Positions 16,206 to 25,260 of a stretch of 64,000 nucleotides of DNA are shown in pieces. How positions within the stretch are numbered: position 1 is the stretch's first letter; each line of letters opens with the position of its first letter. The notes beneath the pieces are model-generated. The model was not told the origin of the DNA and ran no database searches. It saw nothing but the letters and a program-made list of their open reading frames with translations. Source of the DNA: Levilactobacillus yonginensis (GTDB lineage: Bacteria; Bacillota; Bacilli; Lactobacillales; Lactobacillaceae); NCBI RefSeq assembly GCF_003946265.1, contig NZ_RHNO01000008.1:1-64000 (forward strand). The letters are read 5' to 3'. The position numbers and the translations under genes were made by a program.

Positions 16206-17656
16206 GGGGACTCCTCTCCTGCTGGGCGACGAAGAACTGGTCCCATCGCAAGTAACATCATATAGATTGCAATACATTGTGGGGTAAATGTATTGTCCTG
16301 AAAAATACTCATGATAATCAAAATTACTGGTAGATATGCCAACTGCAGACAACTAGCCTGGGCTCGTCGCGTCAAAGAATTTAAACGAACCAGATGTTGA
16401 CGCCCTAGCTGAACAAAAATCAGGCTCAAGATGCCAATTCCCACTAAACCAATTTGATACCCAAACGACAGGAGAGCAGTTTCACCACCCGTGCTCAACC
16501 AAGTGGCATCATCACTCTCCCCAACGTTCAGCGCTGCGGCAGCGTTGCCCCCAGTGCCTAGGCCATGTCCTAGTGGTCGGGCTAAGATATTTTGCCACGT
16601 TTCCGTAATAGCAGTAAAGTGGTTGCCCACTGCCCCACCGAACGTTTGGTAGTAAAAATTACTGTATAGGTAAACTAGACCGGCAACGAGTAGCATCACA
16701 CCCAGATAGATAGCCCGATCATTTAGAAAATGAAGACACCATTTCAGGCTCCGGTGAATTCCTGGAGCCAGCAACGCCAGGCCCAGTACCATGAGCGCAC
16801 CCTTCCCGAAGGTTAAGAACACCCCTACCAGGACGATAGCCTCACTGAGCACCCGGACCACCCAACTCTGAGTCCAGCGAAACATCACCAGAAATAGCAA
16901 CATCCCTACCAACAAGTAACCGAGGTTGACGGGTTCGTAGTACAACGACCCCATCCGCGTCACAGCGTGGCCAAAGGCATCTGAGTAAAACCGACCGTCC
17001 AGCCCCGCCTGCGCGAGAGCAGTGGCCCCCTTGGCACGATAAACTTCATCGATGCCAATGGCAGCGTACGCCCGATATCCCCCCAACAGGAGAACCACCC
17101 CGACCCCAATAATCAGAAAGGCCAGGTGACTCAATCGTCGGCATAGCGCCGCGACATCAAAAGACGCCAGTCGACTATTTTGCCAAGCTATCTGGTAGAC
17201 CATGAAAAAAAACGTTAAATTTCTAAGATTGGCAATAATCGCCCCCAGCGACCCGTGGCCGAATGCCAGTGAACCCAGCGCAATCCCTAGTAGTCCAAGA
17301 AAAAGTCGCGTCACCCAATCCCAACGGATGGTTTTGAGTGGACCACCAACGAAGAGCCCCGCCGTGAAAAGCAGTGGTACCTGTGTCAAAAATGTTAACC
17401 CCTGATCATTTCCCGCTAGGTGGGCACCCACGCCAATCAAGAAATTTTGAAAAACCAGTAACACTACGATGGCCAGCAAAATCAGCTCGCGCTGTTGCCG
17501 TAGCTGATTGAGGGACCACCCAGCAACGACGGCAACTAACCAAGCGACCGGAAAGCCACCGGTTGTGGCCGCCAAAAAAGTTGCCGTAAAAGTCGTCAAC
17601 AACGCCACGATATATTTAACCGGTAGCCCCGGCGATTGGGAAATAGTTGTCTTCAA
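16202..17656 (-). CDS. wzy: Polysaccharide polymerase (Wzy-type, O-antigen ligase-like)
   Basis: A 484-residue membrane protein with about a dozen hydrophobic segments and a large extracellular loop containing ARPLGHGLGTGGNAA, the G-rich segment typical of O-antigen polymerase/ligase proteins. It would join repeat units outside the membrane. The start is a TTG six bases after AAGGAG, overlapping the upstream stop as TTGA. The overlap on both sides indicates translational coupling along the operon. Wzy proteins are poorly conserved, so the call rests on topology and context. Confidence 0.78.
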   Translation of the reverse strand: MKTTISQSPGLPVKYIVALLTTFTATFLAATTGGFPVAWLVAVVAGWSLNQLRQQRELILLAIVVLLVFQNFLIGVGAHLAGNDQGLTFLTQVPLLFTAGLFVGGPLKTIRWDWVTRLFLGLLGIALGSLAFGHGSLGAIIANLRNLTFFFMVYQIAWQNSRLASFDVAALCRRLSHLAFLIIGVGVVLLLGGYRAYAAIGIDEVYRAKGATALAQAGLDGRFYSDAFGHAVTRMGSLYYEPVNLGYLLVGMLLFLVMFRWTQSWVVRVLSEAIVLVGVFLTFGKGALMVLGLALLAPGIHRSLKWCLHFLNDRAIYLGVMLLVAGLVYLYSNFYYQTFGGAVGNHFTAITETWQNILARPLGHGLGTGGNAAAALNVGESDDATWLSTGGETALLSFGYQIGLVGIGILSLIFVQLGRQHLVRLNSLTRRAQASCLQLAYLPVILIIMSIFQDNTFTPQCIAIYMMLLAMGPVLRRPAGEESP

Positions 17657-18405
17657 ATCTTGCTCCTTACCGCGCTGTACCAGCTCTTCAGTCGTGCATA
17701 ACTCCCTTCCCCGCCAACGGCATCAATGATACGACGGCTCCTGATTTTCCACCGAGTAACGGTTAGCGAGGTGGCAGGCTTCCAGGTGGCCGCGTAATGG
17801 TGAATGGCGACGCTTTGCGCCGTAAGTCGTAACTTACCAGAGGCGAGATCCTCCGGACAAAAATAAGTTGGCGGTAAGATGACGACGCGCTTATCCTGTA
17901 AAAGTTGAATTTGCCGATTTCGTTGCACACCCCATCCCTTGAATAACGGCGCCGCAATCGTGACGCAGGTGGTTAGATCCGGCCGATCGTTACACATGAA
18001 ATTACGCTGTTGATACTGGGCCAATAGGTCCCGTACCGTGGCTTGCTGACTGATTGCCCCAAACCCGACTCCAGTATTCACCCGGCCCGCCTCCTCCATG
18101 CCAAAGAAAGCATCGTATGTTAAAAACGTATCCAACGGCTGGAGAAGTTCCACGTCCGTGTCTAAATAAATACCACCGTGCCGGGCAATCACGTCTAGGC
18201 GGGCAACGTCGGCGACAAAGGCAAACTTCTTTTGTGCGTACGCCTGCCGCACGTAAGGGATTTGCGTCACATCCCAGTTTGATTCATCCCAGCGTTTAAG
18301 GTGATAATCCGGACAGACACGCTGCCAGGACGCTAAGCAACGGGTCACACTGTCGGGAAGGGATTGACCACCAAACCAGCAGTAATGGATTACTTTAGGA
18401 ATCAT
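17653..18405 (-). CDS. Glycosyltransferase of the DXD sugar-binding family (GT32-like)
   Basis: A 250-residue transferase starting MIPKVIHYCWFGG, the typical opening of capsular/OCH1-like GT32 enzymes. It contains ADVARLDVIARHGGIYLDTDVE, where the DTD is the metal/sugar-nucleotide motif and HGGIYLD is the family hallmark (residues about 80-100). It overlaps both neighbours by 4 bp. It acts at the inner membrane face on the growing repeat unit. Sugar specificity is unknown. Confidence 0.85.
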   Translation of the reverse strand: MIPKVIHYCWFGGQSLPDSVTRCLASWQRVCPDYHLKRWDESNWDVTQIPYVRQAYAQKKFAFVADVARLDVIARHGGIYLDTDVELLQPLDTFLTYDAFFGMEEAGRVNTGVGFGAISQQATVRDLLAQYQQRNFMCNDRPDLTTCVTIAAPLFKGWGVQRNRQIQLLQDKRVVILPPTYFCPEDLASGKLRLTAQSVAIHHYAATWKPATSLTVTRWKIRSRRIIDAVGGEGSYARLKSWYSAVRSKI

Positions 18406-18893
18406 GACGACACTCCCATCTGCCGAATTGCCACCGTCAACTGCTGGTTAAATTGGTGCGTGTGCGAAGGCAACTGGTGCGGCACGTCACGGGCAGTCGT
18501 AAAGATTGTCGCCAACTCGGCCACGTCGTCAACTACGGTCAACGGATACCCCTGTTGCGCCACCTGCCGGGCAAACGTCAACTGGTGATCGTTCACATGC
18601 TCCCGAAATACCGCTTGACGGGGCACCACAATAGTTCGTTTGCCCAACGCCAGGGACTGCATAAAGGTGGCCGGTCCCCCGTGACAAACAATGGTATCTG
18701 CCGACTGCATCGCTTGCTGCATGCCCTGATTACTCAAAAAATTGGTCACCTCACAGTGGGGCGCTACCGCGGTCGCATACCCCGACTGAATCACGACCCG
18801 GTCTTTAATGATGCCCCGCACAACCAGATCCTCCATAGCCACTAACAGACGGTTAAAGGGCTGTTCATGGGTGCCTACTGTCACAAAGATCAT
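18402..18893 (-). CDS. Alg13-like glycosyltransferase subunit (EpsF/PssE type)
   Basis: A 163-residue GT28 C-terminal-type protein beginning MIFVTVGTHEQPFNRLL, the standard Alg13-like start, with a nucleotide-sugar pocket DTIVCHGGPATFMQSL. It forms the catalytic half of a two-subunit transferase with the Alg14-like protein upstream. The ATG at 18893 shares one base with the upstream stop (TAATG). An extended frame to 18950 is inside the neighbour and rejected. In dairy lactic acid bacteria such pairs add the second sugar to the lipid carrier (family knowledge). Confidence 0.87.
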   Translation of the reverse strand: MIFVTVGTHEQPFNRLLVAMEDLVVRGIIKDRVVIQSGYATAVAPHCEVTNFLSNQGMQQAMQSADTIVCHGGPATFMQSLALGKRTIVVPRQAVFREHVNDHQLTFARQVAQQGYPLTVVDDVAELATIFTTARDVPHQLPSHTHQFNQQLTVAIRQMGVSS

Positions 18894-19342
18894 TAGAAAA
18901 TCCTCCCGAGATTCACTGCCTTGGGGTACACCTTCCGCATTTCTGGCCACTGAACCACGAAGAGGTCCGTGACTGGGTAAACGAGCTTGCCCGTCAGAGT
19001 GGGCGCATCGATTCGGTCAAAGACTTCAATGTAGACCGTCTTGATACGCAAGAGCTTGCTGACGTAGAAAAATGGCACGGCCACTGCGGCGCCCGACGAG
19101 ATAACCACGTCGGGACGTTCCCGCCGTAAGACCTTGAACGCTAACCACGTATTCTTAACTAGGTTTTTCAAGTTGCGATTCGTCGGAAAAAAACAATTGA
19201 TTCGACGCTCACCCTTGAGCAGACTCCGTACATCCGGCTTGTCAAAGGTGACCCAGAACCGCTGCTCGTCCGCCCAGAATTCTCGGAGTAACCGCAAATG
19301 AGCCAAGTGACCACCACTTGACCCAACCAAGCATACCTTCAT
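18893..19342 (-). CDS. Alg14-like membrane subunit of a two-component glycosyltransferase (EpsE/PssD type)
   Basis: A 149-residue protein starting MKVCLVGSSGGHLAHLRLL, the Alg14/PssD signature. A hydrophobic stretch near residues 86-105 (VVISSGAAVAVPFFYVSKLL) could be its membrane anchor. It recruits the Alg13-like partner to the membrane and to the lipid-linked acceptor. The stop overlaps the partner's ATG, which fits a fixed 1:1 complex. Confidence 0.86.
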   Translation of the reverse strand: MKVCLVGSSGGHLAHLRLLREFWADEQRFWVTFDKPDVRSLLKGERRINCFFPTNRNLKNLVKNTWLAFKVLRRERPDVVISSGAAVAVPFFYVSKLLRIKTVYIEVFDRIDAPTLTGKLVYPVTDLFVVQWPEMRKVYPKAVNLGRIF

Positions 19343-19365
19343 TCGGTCATCCCCTTTCTTAACGA

Positions 19366-20034
19366 CTAGTACGCCCCGTTTGGCTTCACAAAGACACGAA
19401 TTGTTAAAAGCAACACATACAGGTCCAGCAGAAAGCTCCGGCGCGCAATATACTGCAGATCCAACAACACCATTTCGGCAAAGCTCACCTCATTACGAAC
19501 CGTTGCTTGCCACAATCCCGTACACCCAGGCTTTACCGTCAACCGCTGTAAATCGTGAGACGTGTAGGTAGCCACCTCCCGTGGCAATGGCGGCCGCGGA
19601 CCAACTAGACTCATCTGACCCAACAAAACGTTCAACAGTTGCGGCAATTCATCCACGCTGTATTTACGAATAATCCGACCGATTTTGGTGATTCGGGGAT
19701 CTTGCTTCATTTTGAACATGGCCCCGGCCACGTCACTTCGTTGTAGCAACTGATTGAGCTGATGATCAGCATCGGCCACCATTGAGCGGAACTTAAACAT
19801 CCGAAAGGGCCGTTGATTCACGCCCACCCTAGTTTGTGAATAAAACACGGGTCCCCGTGGGTCTTCCAACTTGATCAAGAGGGCAACCACGATGAATACC
19901 GGCATCAATAGCAACAATCCCAAGAGACTCATCATCATATCAAATACCCGTTTACTCGTTCGGTATAAATACCGGCGACGTTGTCTGGCCTGGTCAAGCA
20001 AGCTACTCTGATAGTTTGTGTCACGATAATCCAT
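19366..20034 (-). CDS. Priming sugar-phosphate transferase for exopolysaccharide
   Basis: A 222-residue polyisoprenyl-phosphate hexose-1-phosphate transferase. It has one N-terminal membrane hairpin (MMMSLLGLLLLMPVFIVVALL) and the cytosolic bacterial-sugar-transferase domain with FYSQTRVG, FKFRSMVADAD, KYSVDELPQ and SLVGPRPPLP. It starts each unit by loading sugar-1-phosphate onto undecaprenyl phosphate. It lies between the regulatory genes and the glycosyltransferases, as in streptococcal and lactobacillar eps clusters. Glucose or galactose cannot be distinguished. Confidence 0.9.
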   Translation of the reverse strand: MDYRDTNYQSSLLDQARQRRRYLYRTSKRVFDMMMSLLGLLLLMPVFIVVALLIKLEDPRGPVFYSQTRVGVNQRPFRMFKFRSMVADADHQLNQLLQRSDVAGAMFKMKQDPRITKIGRIIRKYSVDELPQLLNVLLGQMSLVGPRPPLPREVATYTSHDLQRLTVKPGCTGLWQATVRNEVSFAEMVLLDLQYIARRSFLLDLYVLLLTIRVFVKPNGAY

Positions 20035-20073
20035 TAAATGTCCCTAACCCTTTCTTCTGAGTGGCAAAAGTGT

Positions 20074-20808
20074 TTAGCCGCCCGTTAGTAGGGATTCCCC
20101 GTTGACTACGGCGACGGCATTATCATTAATTTCTCGACAACGGTCTGACCCTACTGCAACTTCTAATTGCTGAAAGGCCGCCGCCATGACGCAGGGGCGC
20201 CGTAAGTCGTCATGGGCATCGGAAGCTAGCAGAACTCCCGGTACACTCACCAACAAGTGACTGGCTAATTTCTGGGCAGCTCGACCGAACATCCCCAGAT
20301 AACTTCCCGCCGTCACCTGGAGTAGACATCCTAATCGCATCAATCTCTCTAAGCGCTCCGGTTCCCGTTGCAGCACCGGATGTCGTTCTGGGTGAGCTAA
20401 GACGGGGATGATTCCCCGCAATGTCAGCTGAAATAACAGGTCTTCCGTATACAGGGGCACGTGCGTGGCTGGCAGTTCCAGCAGCAAGTAAGTCCCCACC
20501 GCGTCTAAAAATAACAGGTCATCGGCGGCCAAATGGTTTAACAGGTCCCCGGTCATGTGAACCTCCTGCCCCGGGAACACCGTCAGTGGAATCCCCGCCA
20601 ACTGCAACGCCGACTGAAAGGCAACCACGTGCTCCTGGACTCTCCATTTAGGATTGTCGTAATCAGCCTGTAAATGATGCGGTGTCAACACGGCGTGAGT
20701 GATGCCTTGAGCAACGACCATTTCAGCTAGTTGCAACGCTAGTTCGTGGTTTTGCGGCCCATCATCTATTGCTGGTAAAAGGTGGATATGCACATCAATT
20801 AATCCCAT
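20074..20808 (-). CDS. wzb: PHP-type protein-tyrosine phosphatase of the polysaccharide module
   Basis: A 244-residue metal-dependent phosphatase of the CpsB/YwqE type. The metal ligands appear as DVHIHLLPAIDDGP at the N-terminus, a middle GQEVHMT and LAHPERHP, with SDAHD at the end. It removes phosphate from the kinase encoded just upstream, resetting polymer export. The ATG directly follows the kinase stop (TAG then ATG), so the two are probably translated together. Confidence 0.9.
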   Translation of the reverse strand: MGLIDVHIHLLPAIDDGPQNHELALQLAEMVVAQGITHAVLTPHHLQADYDNPKWRVQEHVVAFQSALQLAGIPLTVFPGQEVHMTGDLLNHLAADDLLFLDAVGTYLLLELPATHVPLYTEDLLFQLTLRGIIPVLAHPERHPVLQREPERLERLMRLGCLLQVTAGSYLGMFGRAAQKLASHLLVSVPGVLLASDAHDDLRRPCVMAAAFQQLEVAVGSDRCREINDNAVAVVNGESLLTGG

Positions 20809-21543
20809 CTAATTATCCGTTCGGCCATAATAACCCTGGTACACTTGGCCGTAATACCCATCCGATTTCAAATCCGTGACCCGATTCATCACTGCCCCCA
20901 AAACATTGGCGTGCACGGCCTGCAACAATTGTTGAGCCCGTCGTACACCAGTCTTGGTTGCAATTCCTTGCGGCACCACCAAGATGGTCCCGTCCACCTC
21001 TGCCGCCAATAGCTGACTATCCGTCACTGTATTGACTGGGGGCGCATCCACAATTATCAAGTCATAACTGGCCTGTAACTCTTGTAACAGTTGCTTTAAC
21101 CGCGAACTTCCCAGCAATTCCGCTGGATTGGGCGGCATAGGTCCACTGGTCACCACCGACAAATTGGTGATTGTCGTTGCCTGCACCACCTCTGCCAGGG
21201 TTGCCACACCGGATAAGAAATTCGTCATGCCCAAACGATTGGCTACGTCAAAAGTCTGATGAACCGTGGGCCGTCGTAAATCTGCGTCCACCAGGACCAC
21301 CCGTGCCCCCTGACTAGCCCACGTAACGGCCAAATTATTACTCACGGTCGACTTGCCTTCTGAGGGCGCGGAGGAAGTAAACAGAATCGACTTAACTGGG
21401 TGGTTCACTGAGGAAAATTGAATGTTCGTTCGCACCGTGCGAAACTGCTCAGCAATCTGATGTCCCGGTGCTGTAGCGGTAATCAACCCAACGCCATTTT
21501 TATGACTGGCATCACTTAATGTCTTGTGCCTGAACCGTCGCAT
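20809..21543 (-). CDS. wze: Bacterial tyrosine kinase of the polysaccharide module
   Basis: A 244-residue BY-kinase (CpsD/YwqD type): Walker A SAPSEGKST, Walker A' VVLVDADLRRPT and Walker B LIIVDAPP. The C-terminal tail GYYGQVYQGYYGRTDN holds five Tyr that would be the autophosphorylation cluster. It needs the membrane adaptor encoded upstream and is reversed by the PHP phosphatase downstream. Phosphorylation cycling controls polymer length and amount. Confidence 0.92.
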   Translation of the reverse strand: MRRFRHKTLSDASHKNGVGLITATAPGHQIAEQFRTVRTNIQFSSVNHPVKSILFTSSAPSEGKSTVSNNLAVTWASQGARVVLVDADLRRPTVHQTFDVANRLGMTNFLSGVATLAEVVQATTITNLSVVTSGPMPPNPAELLGSSRLKQLLQELQASYDLIIVDAPPVNTVTDSQLLAAEVDGTILVVPQGIATKTGVRRAQQLLQAVHANVLGAVMNRVTDLKSDGYYGQVYQGYYGRTDN

Positions 21544-21553
21544 ACTCTTCCAC

Positions 21554-22321
21554 CTAAACCCTTCTTTGAATGCGTTGTGCCTGAGTGTTAGTCTGACCAG
21601 TCACTGTTGACTCAGTTGTCCGGCGCCTCTGTGCTTGTTCCTGCGGAATCTCGCTAAGAATTCCAAGACTGGTTATGCCCAGGTCCTCGGTCAAGAATTT
21701 TTCCGATGTCACCGTTCTATCCGTTGCTTCTCGAATGAAAGCTAAACTCATCCCCATCAAGAGACCCGCCACCACGCCTAGTAGAATGTTAATCGCCTTC
21801 TTAGGACTGACGGCCCCACCACTAGCGGTTGCTGGTGAAACAATGGACACATTATCAATGCGCATAATTTTACCGATTTTATCCTTGAATGACTGGGCTG
21901 TTTTGTTGGCAATTACCGAGGCGGTTTGCGGATTGGTCGCCGTTGCTGTTACCGAAAACACTTGTGAATTAGGTTCATTTTCAATCTGCAACGCCTGCTT
22001 CAAACCCTTTGGATGGCCAGGTAAGTCACGAATCTCCCGGCTGACTGGTTCCAAAACCGTTGGGCTGGTGATGATGTCCTTGTACGTGCTGATCATTTGG
22101 ACATCGGCCTGCACCTGTTGTAATTGACCGCCCTGTTCCGTCGCTGTTGCTCGACGATTTACGAGAATATTGGTCGTGGCTTGGTACTTGGGTGTCATGA
22201 GCCAAAAGGTCGCCACCACGGCTAGGATTGTGACTAATAGTGTGGTTAGACTGATCAATCTGACGTGCTTCCGTAGAATGTTGGCAACTTGTGCCAAGTT
22301 AATTGTTTGTTCTGACTCCAT
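21554..22321 (-). CDS. wzd: Chain-length determinant and kinase adaptor (Wzz-type)
   Basis: A 255-residue membrane protein with a Wzz domain. The first membrane helix is LISLTTLLVTILAVVATFWL (about residues 22-41) and the second is near the C-terminus (INILLGVVAGLLMGMSLAFI), with an extracellular loop between. The cytosolic tail activates the kinase. The ATG at 22321 follows GGAGGAGAG; a longer frame to 22429 contains the promoter and is rejected. It is the first gene of the ten-gene exopolysaccharide operon. Confidence 0.88.
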   Translation of the reverse strand: MESEQTINLAQVANILRKHVRLISLTTLLVTILAVVATFWLMTPKYQATTNILVNRRATATEQGGQLQQVQADVQMISTYKDIITSPTVLEPVSREIRDLPGHPKGLKQALQIENEPNSQVFSVTATATNPQTASVIANKTAQSFKDKIGKIMRIDNVSIVSPATASGGAVSPKKAINILLGVVAGLLMGMSLAFIREATDRTVTSEKFLTEDLGITSLGILSEIPQEQAQRRRTTESTVTGQTNTQAQRIQRRV

Positions 22322-22417
22322 ACTCTCCTCCGTGTAGGTCCTTGTGACTGACGTGAGCGACCACCACTTGTTCAAACGCGCGCTAGCTTTTACAACAACT
22401 TTTATATTTGTTACCAC

Positions 22418-22447
22418 ACTATAAACCATTTTTCACAATCAAGTCAA
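22418..22447 (-). promoter_or_regulatory. Promoter of the exopolysaccharide operon
   Basis: On the minus strand TTGACT (22447-22442), an 18-bp spacer and TATAGT (22423-22418) precede a leader of about 90 nt. No terminator hairpin is seen in that leader. Confidence 0.7.
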
Positions 22448-22551
22448 TCCTATTGCGTTTTTTCGTTTTAACTATTAAAAGGAATTTGAGCCAATCCATT
22501 TACGTATAACGCTACTAACAGATGGTTATAATTGACTATCAAATTAATAAC

Positions 22552-22584
22552 AAAAAAAAGCGAGACCACCGCCTCGCTCTCGCT

Positions 22585-22586
<2 letters not shown>
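22552..22586 (-). terminator. Terminator of rfbB
   Basis: On the minus strand AAAGCGAGA (22586-22578) pairs with TCTCGCTTT (22566-22558), followed by a long T run. The stem overlaps the rfbB stop codon. It separates rfbB from the exopolysaccharide operon transcript. Confidence 0.85.
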
Positions 22587-23670
<1,084 letters not shown>

Positions 23671-23733
23671 CTACAACGAATTAGCAGGTGGAATCAACTC
23701 ATCAGGGATCACCCACCCAATATGATACCTATA

Positions 23734-23765
23734 GAAAAAGCGCCCAGACCTCAGTCTGCAGCGCT
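23734..23765 (-). terminator. Terminator of the LCP gene
   Basis: On the minus strand AGCGC-TG-CAGAC (23765-23754) pairs with GTCTG-G-GCGCT (23749-23739), followed by TTTTT. It lies 26 bp past repeat copy C, so copy C belongs to the LCP gene's 3' untranslated region. Confidence 0.75.
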
Positions 23766-23791
23766 CTTACTTATCACAATCAATTCATTCC

Positions 23792-23979
23792 CAAAGGTTG
23801 AAAGTACTGAAACACCCACTATGCCTGATACAACCAGGATTGGGTATTGATGTTTAGTCAGACATAGTGGGAAATCGCGTAAGTGCTATCATCCAGGTAT
23901 TTAAACTAGCTTAGCTTCCAAGCACCCGTTTAAACGGAGGCGTTCCCCACAGCAGGCGGAATCTCTGACCGCCGCAGTG
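23792..23979 (-). repeat. Dispersed 3'-end repeat, copy C (188 bp, internally deleted)
   Basis: It has both ends of the repeat (CACTGCGGCGGTCAGAG... and ...CAACCTTTGG on the minus strand) but lacks two internal blocks present in copy B. One lies between the CATAGTGGG arm and the AAGTGCTATCAT block, the other between ACCCGTTTAAAC and GGAGGCGTTCC. The 9-bp stem CCCACTATG/CATAGTGGG (23815-23823, 23863-23871) is intact. It starts 9 bp beyond the LCP stop codon. With its terminator it fills most of this 360-bp gene-free stretch. Confidence 0.85.
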
Positions 23980-23988
23980 CGACGACTA

Positions 23989-25062
23989 TTAATAGCCACC
24001 ACCAGGGCCACCATTGTTGCCGTTATCAGTGGTTCCCGTACTGCTCGTCGCGTCACTCGTACCAGCTTCGCCGGTCGAGGCATCAACCTGAGCAATAGTC
24101 CCCGTTGACTTGTGAGCCAAGCCCAAGCCGGTTCGAATATAGTTTGTGACCCGTTGCAGCTCGGTCTTTGAGGCCACTTCCATGCTCTGACTATTAAGCG
24201 TCTCACTAGTCCCCTGCAAGTGGGTCGTCTTGATGCTCTTCGTGGCGCTGCGATAGTTCGTAGCCAGCGCCGTCAAGTCGTTAAACGTCAGGTCAGTCTG
24301 GGTCTGCTTGGTCAGTGAGCTGATAAAGCTTTCGTTCAATAGCGACGTGACCGAACCAGACTTGTTCAACAGGGCCATGATGACCTTTCGTTGCCGCGTC
24401 TGCCGACCATAGTCGCCTTTCGGATCGTCATCTCGCATCCGGGAGTAGGCCAACGCCCGTTTCCCATTCATGTGCGTCTTCACACCCTTCTTAAAGGTGT
24501 ACCCGCCATAACTAAAGCTCAACGTTGGCGTCAGGTCCACACCGCCGACCTCGTCGATGATCTTTTCCATCCCCCCCATGTTGATGATGGCGTAGAAGTC
24601 AATCGGGATGTTTAACATATCTTGGACGGTCGTGATGGCCGTCTTAGACTTGCCATAGGCGTACGCTGCATTGATTTTAACCGTGCCGTAATCCTCATAT
24701 CCAGGGATTGAAACCGCCGTATCCCGCGGAATACTGGTGATGGTCGTCTTCTCCGTTTCCGGATTGATCGTCACGACCATCATACTGTCGGTTCGTCCCT
24801 GGAAAGTCCGACCAAGGGCCCCCGTGTCGGTTCCCATTAGCAGAATCGAAATTGGTTTCTTCTGTTTCAGCACAGCGTTCACATTCCGGAGCTTCTTAGC
24901 ACCGGATGCTTGGTACGTGGTATCAACGGACTTCTTAATACTTTGATACTTCTGATAACCGTACGCCACGCCTCCCACTAGTAGTGCCAGAATCAGCACC
25001 AGAATTGTGTTCCGGACTGGATGTCGCTTTCTTCTTGGTCGTTGTCGTTTTTCCATTTCCAT
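23989..25062 (-). CDS. LCP (LytR-CpsA-Psr) family protein
   Basis: A 357-residue membrane-anchored phosphotransferase that joins polymers made on undecaprenyl diphosphate (teichoic acid, capsule) to peptidoglycan. It has a basic N-terminus, one membrane helix (NTILVLILALLVGGVAYGY) and the extracellular LCP domain with LLMGTDTG, RTDSMMVVTINP, TSIPRDT and NAAYAYG. Its C-terminus is a Ser/Thr/Gly-rich tail ending in NGGPGGGY. I use ATG 25062 after AAGGGTGG; GTG 25089 or ATG 25056 are possible. Its position beside the exopolysaccharide cluster suggests anchoring of that polymer (inference). Confidence 0.87.
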   Translation of the reverse strand: MEMEKRQRPRRKRHPVRNTILVLILALLVGGVAYGYQKYQSIKKSVDTTYQASGAKKLRNVNAVLKQKKPISILLMGTDTGALGRTFQGRTDSMMVVTINPETEKTTITSIPRDTAVSIPGYEDYGTVKINAAYAYGKSKTAITTVQDMLNIPIDFYAIINMGGMEKIIDEVGGVDLTPTLSFSYGGYTFKKGVKTHMNGKRALAYSRMRDDDPKGDYGRQTRQRKVIMALLNKSGSVTSLLNESFISSLTKQTQTDLTFNDLTALATNYRSATKSIKTTHLQGTSETLNSQSMEVASKTELQRVTNYIRTGLGLAHKSTGTIAQVDASTGEAGTSDATSSTGTTDNGNNGGPGGGY

Positions 25063-25189
25063 GGTTTGGTTAGCCACCCTTTCACCCACCCGCAGACTGC
25101 CAGGTGGTCGTTCTAAAAATTAATCATATGAATCAACTTGTCCATTATAGGGGTAATTCCTTAACGTTTCCTGATTGCCAGGCAACCTT

Positions 25190-25228
25190 AATAAAAAACA
25201 AAGCGTTGCCGTCTCTGCAGCAACGCTT
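25190..25228 (-). terminator. Terminator of lplA
   Basis: On the minus strand AAGCGTTGC (25228-25220) pairs with GCAACGCTT (25209-25201) around a 10-nt loop, and the tail reads TGTTTTTTATT. It lies about 30 bp past the lplA stop. Confidence 0.85.
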
Positions 25229-25260
25229 CGACTAATCAAGTTCTATGGGCCAGTCTCGCC

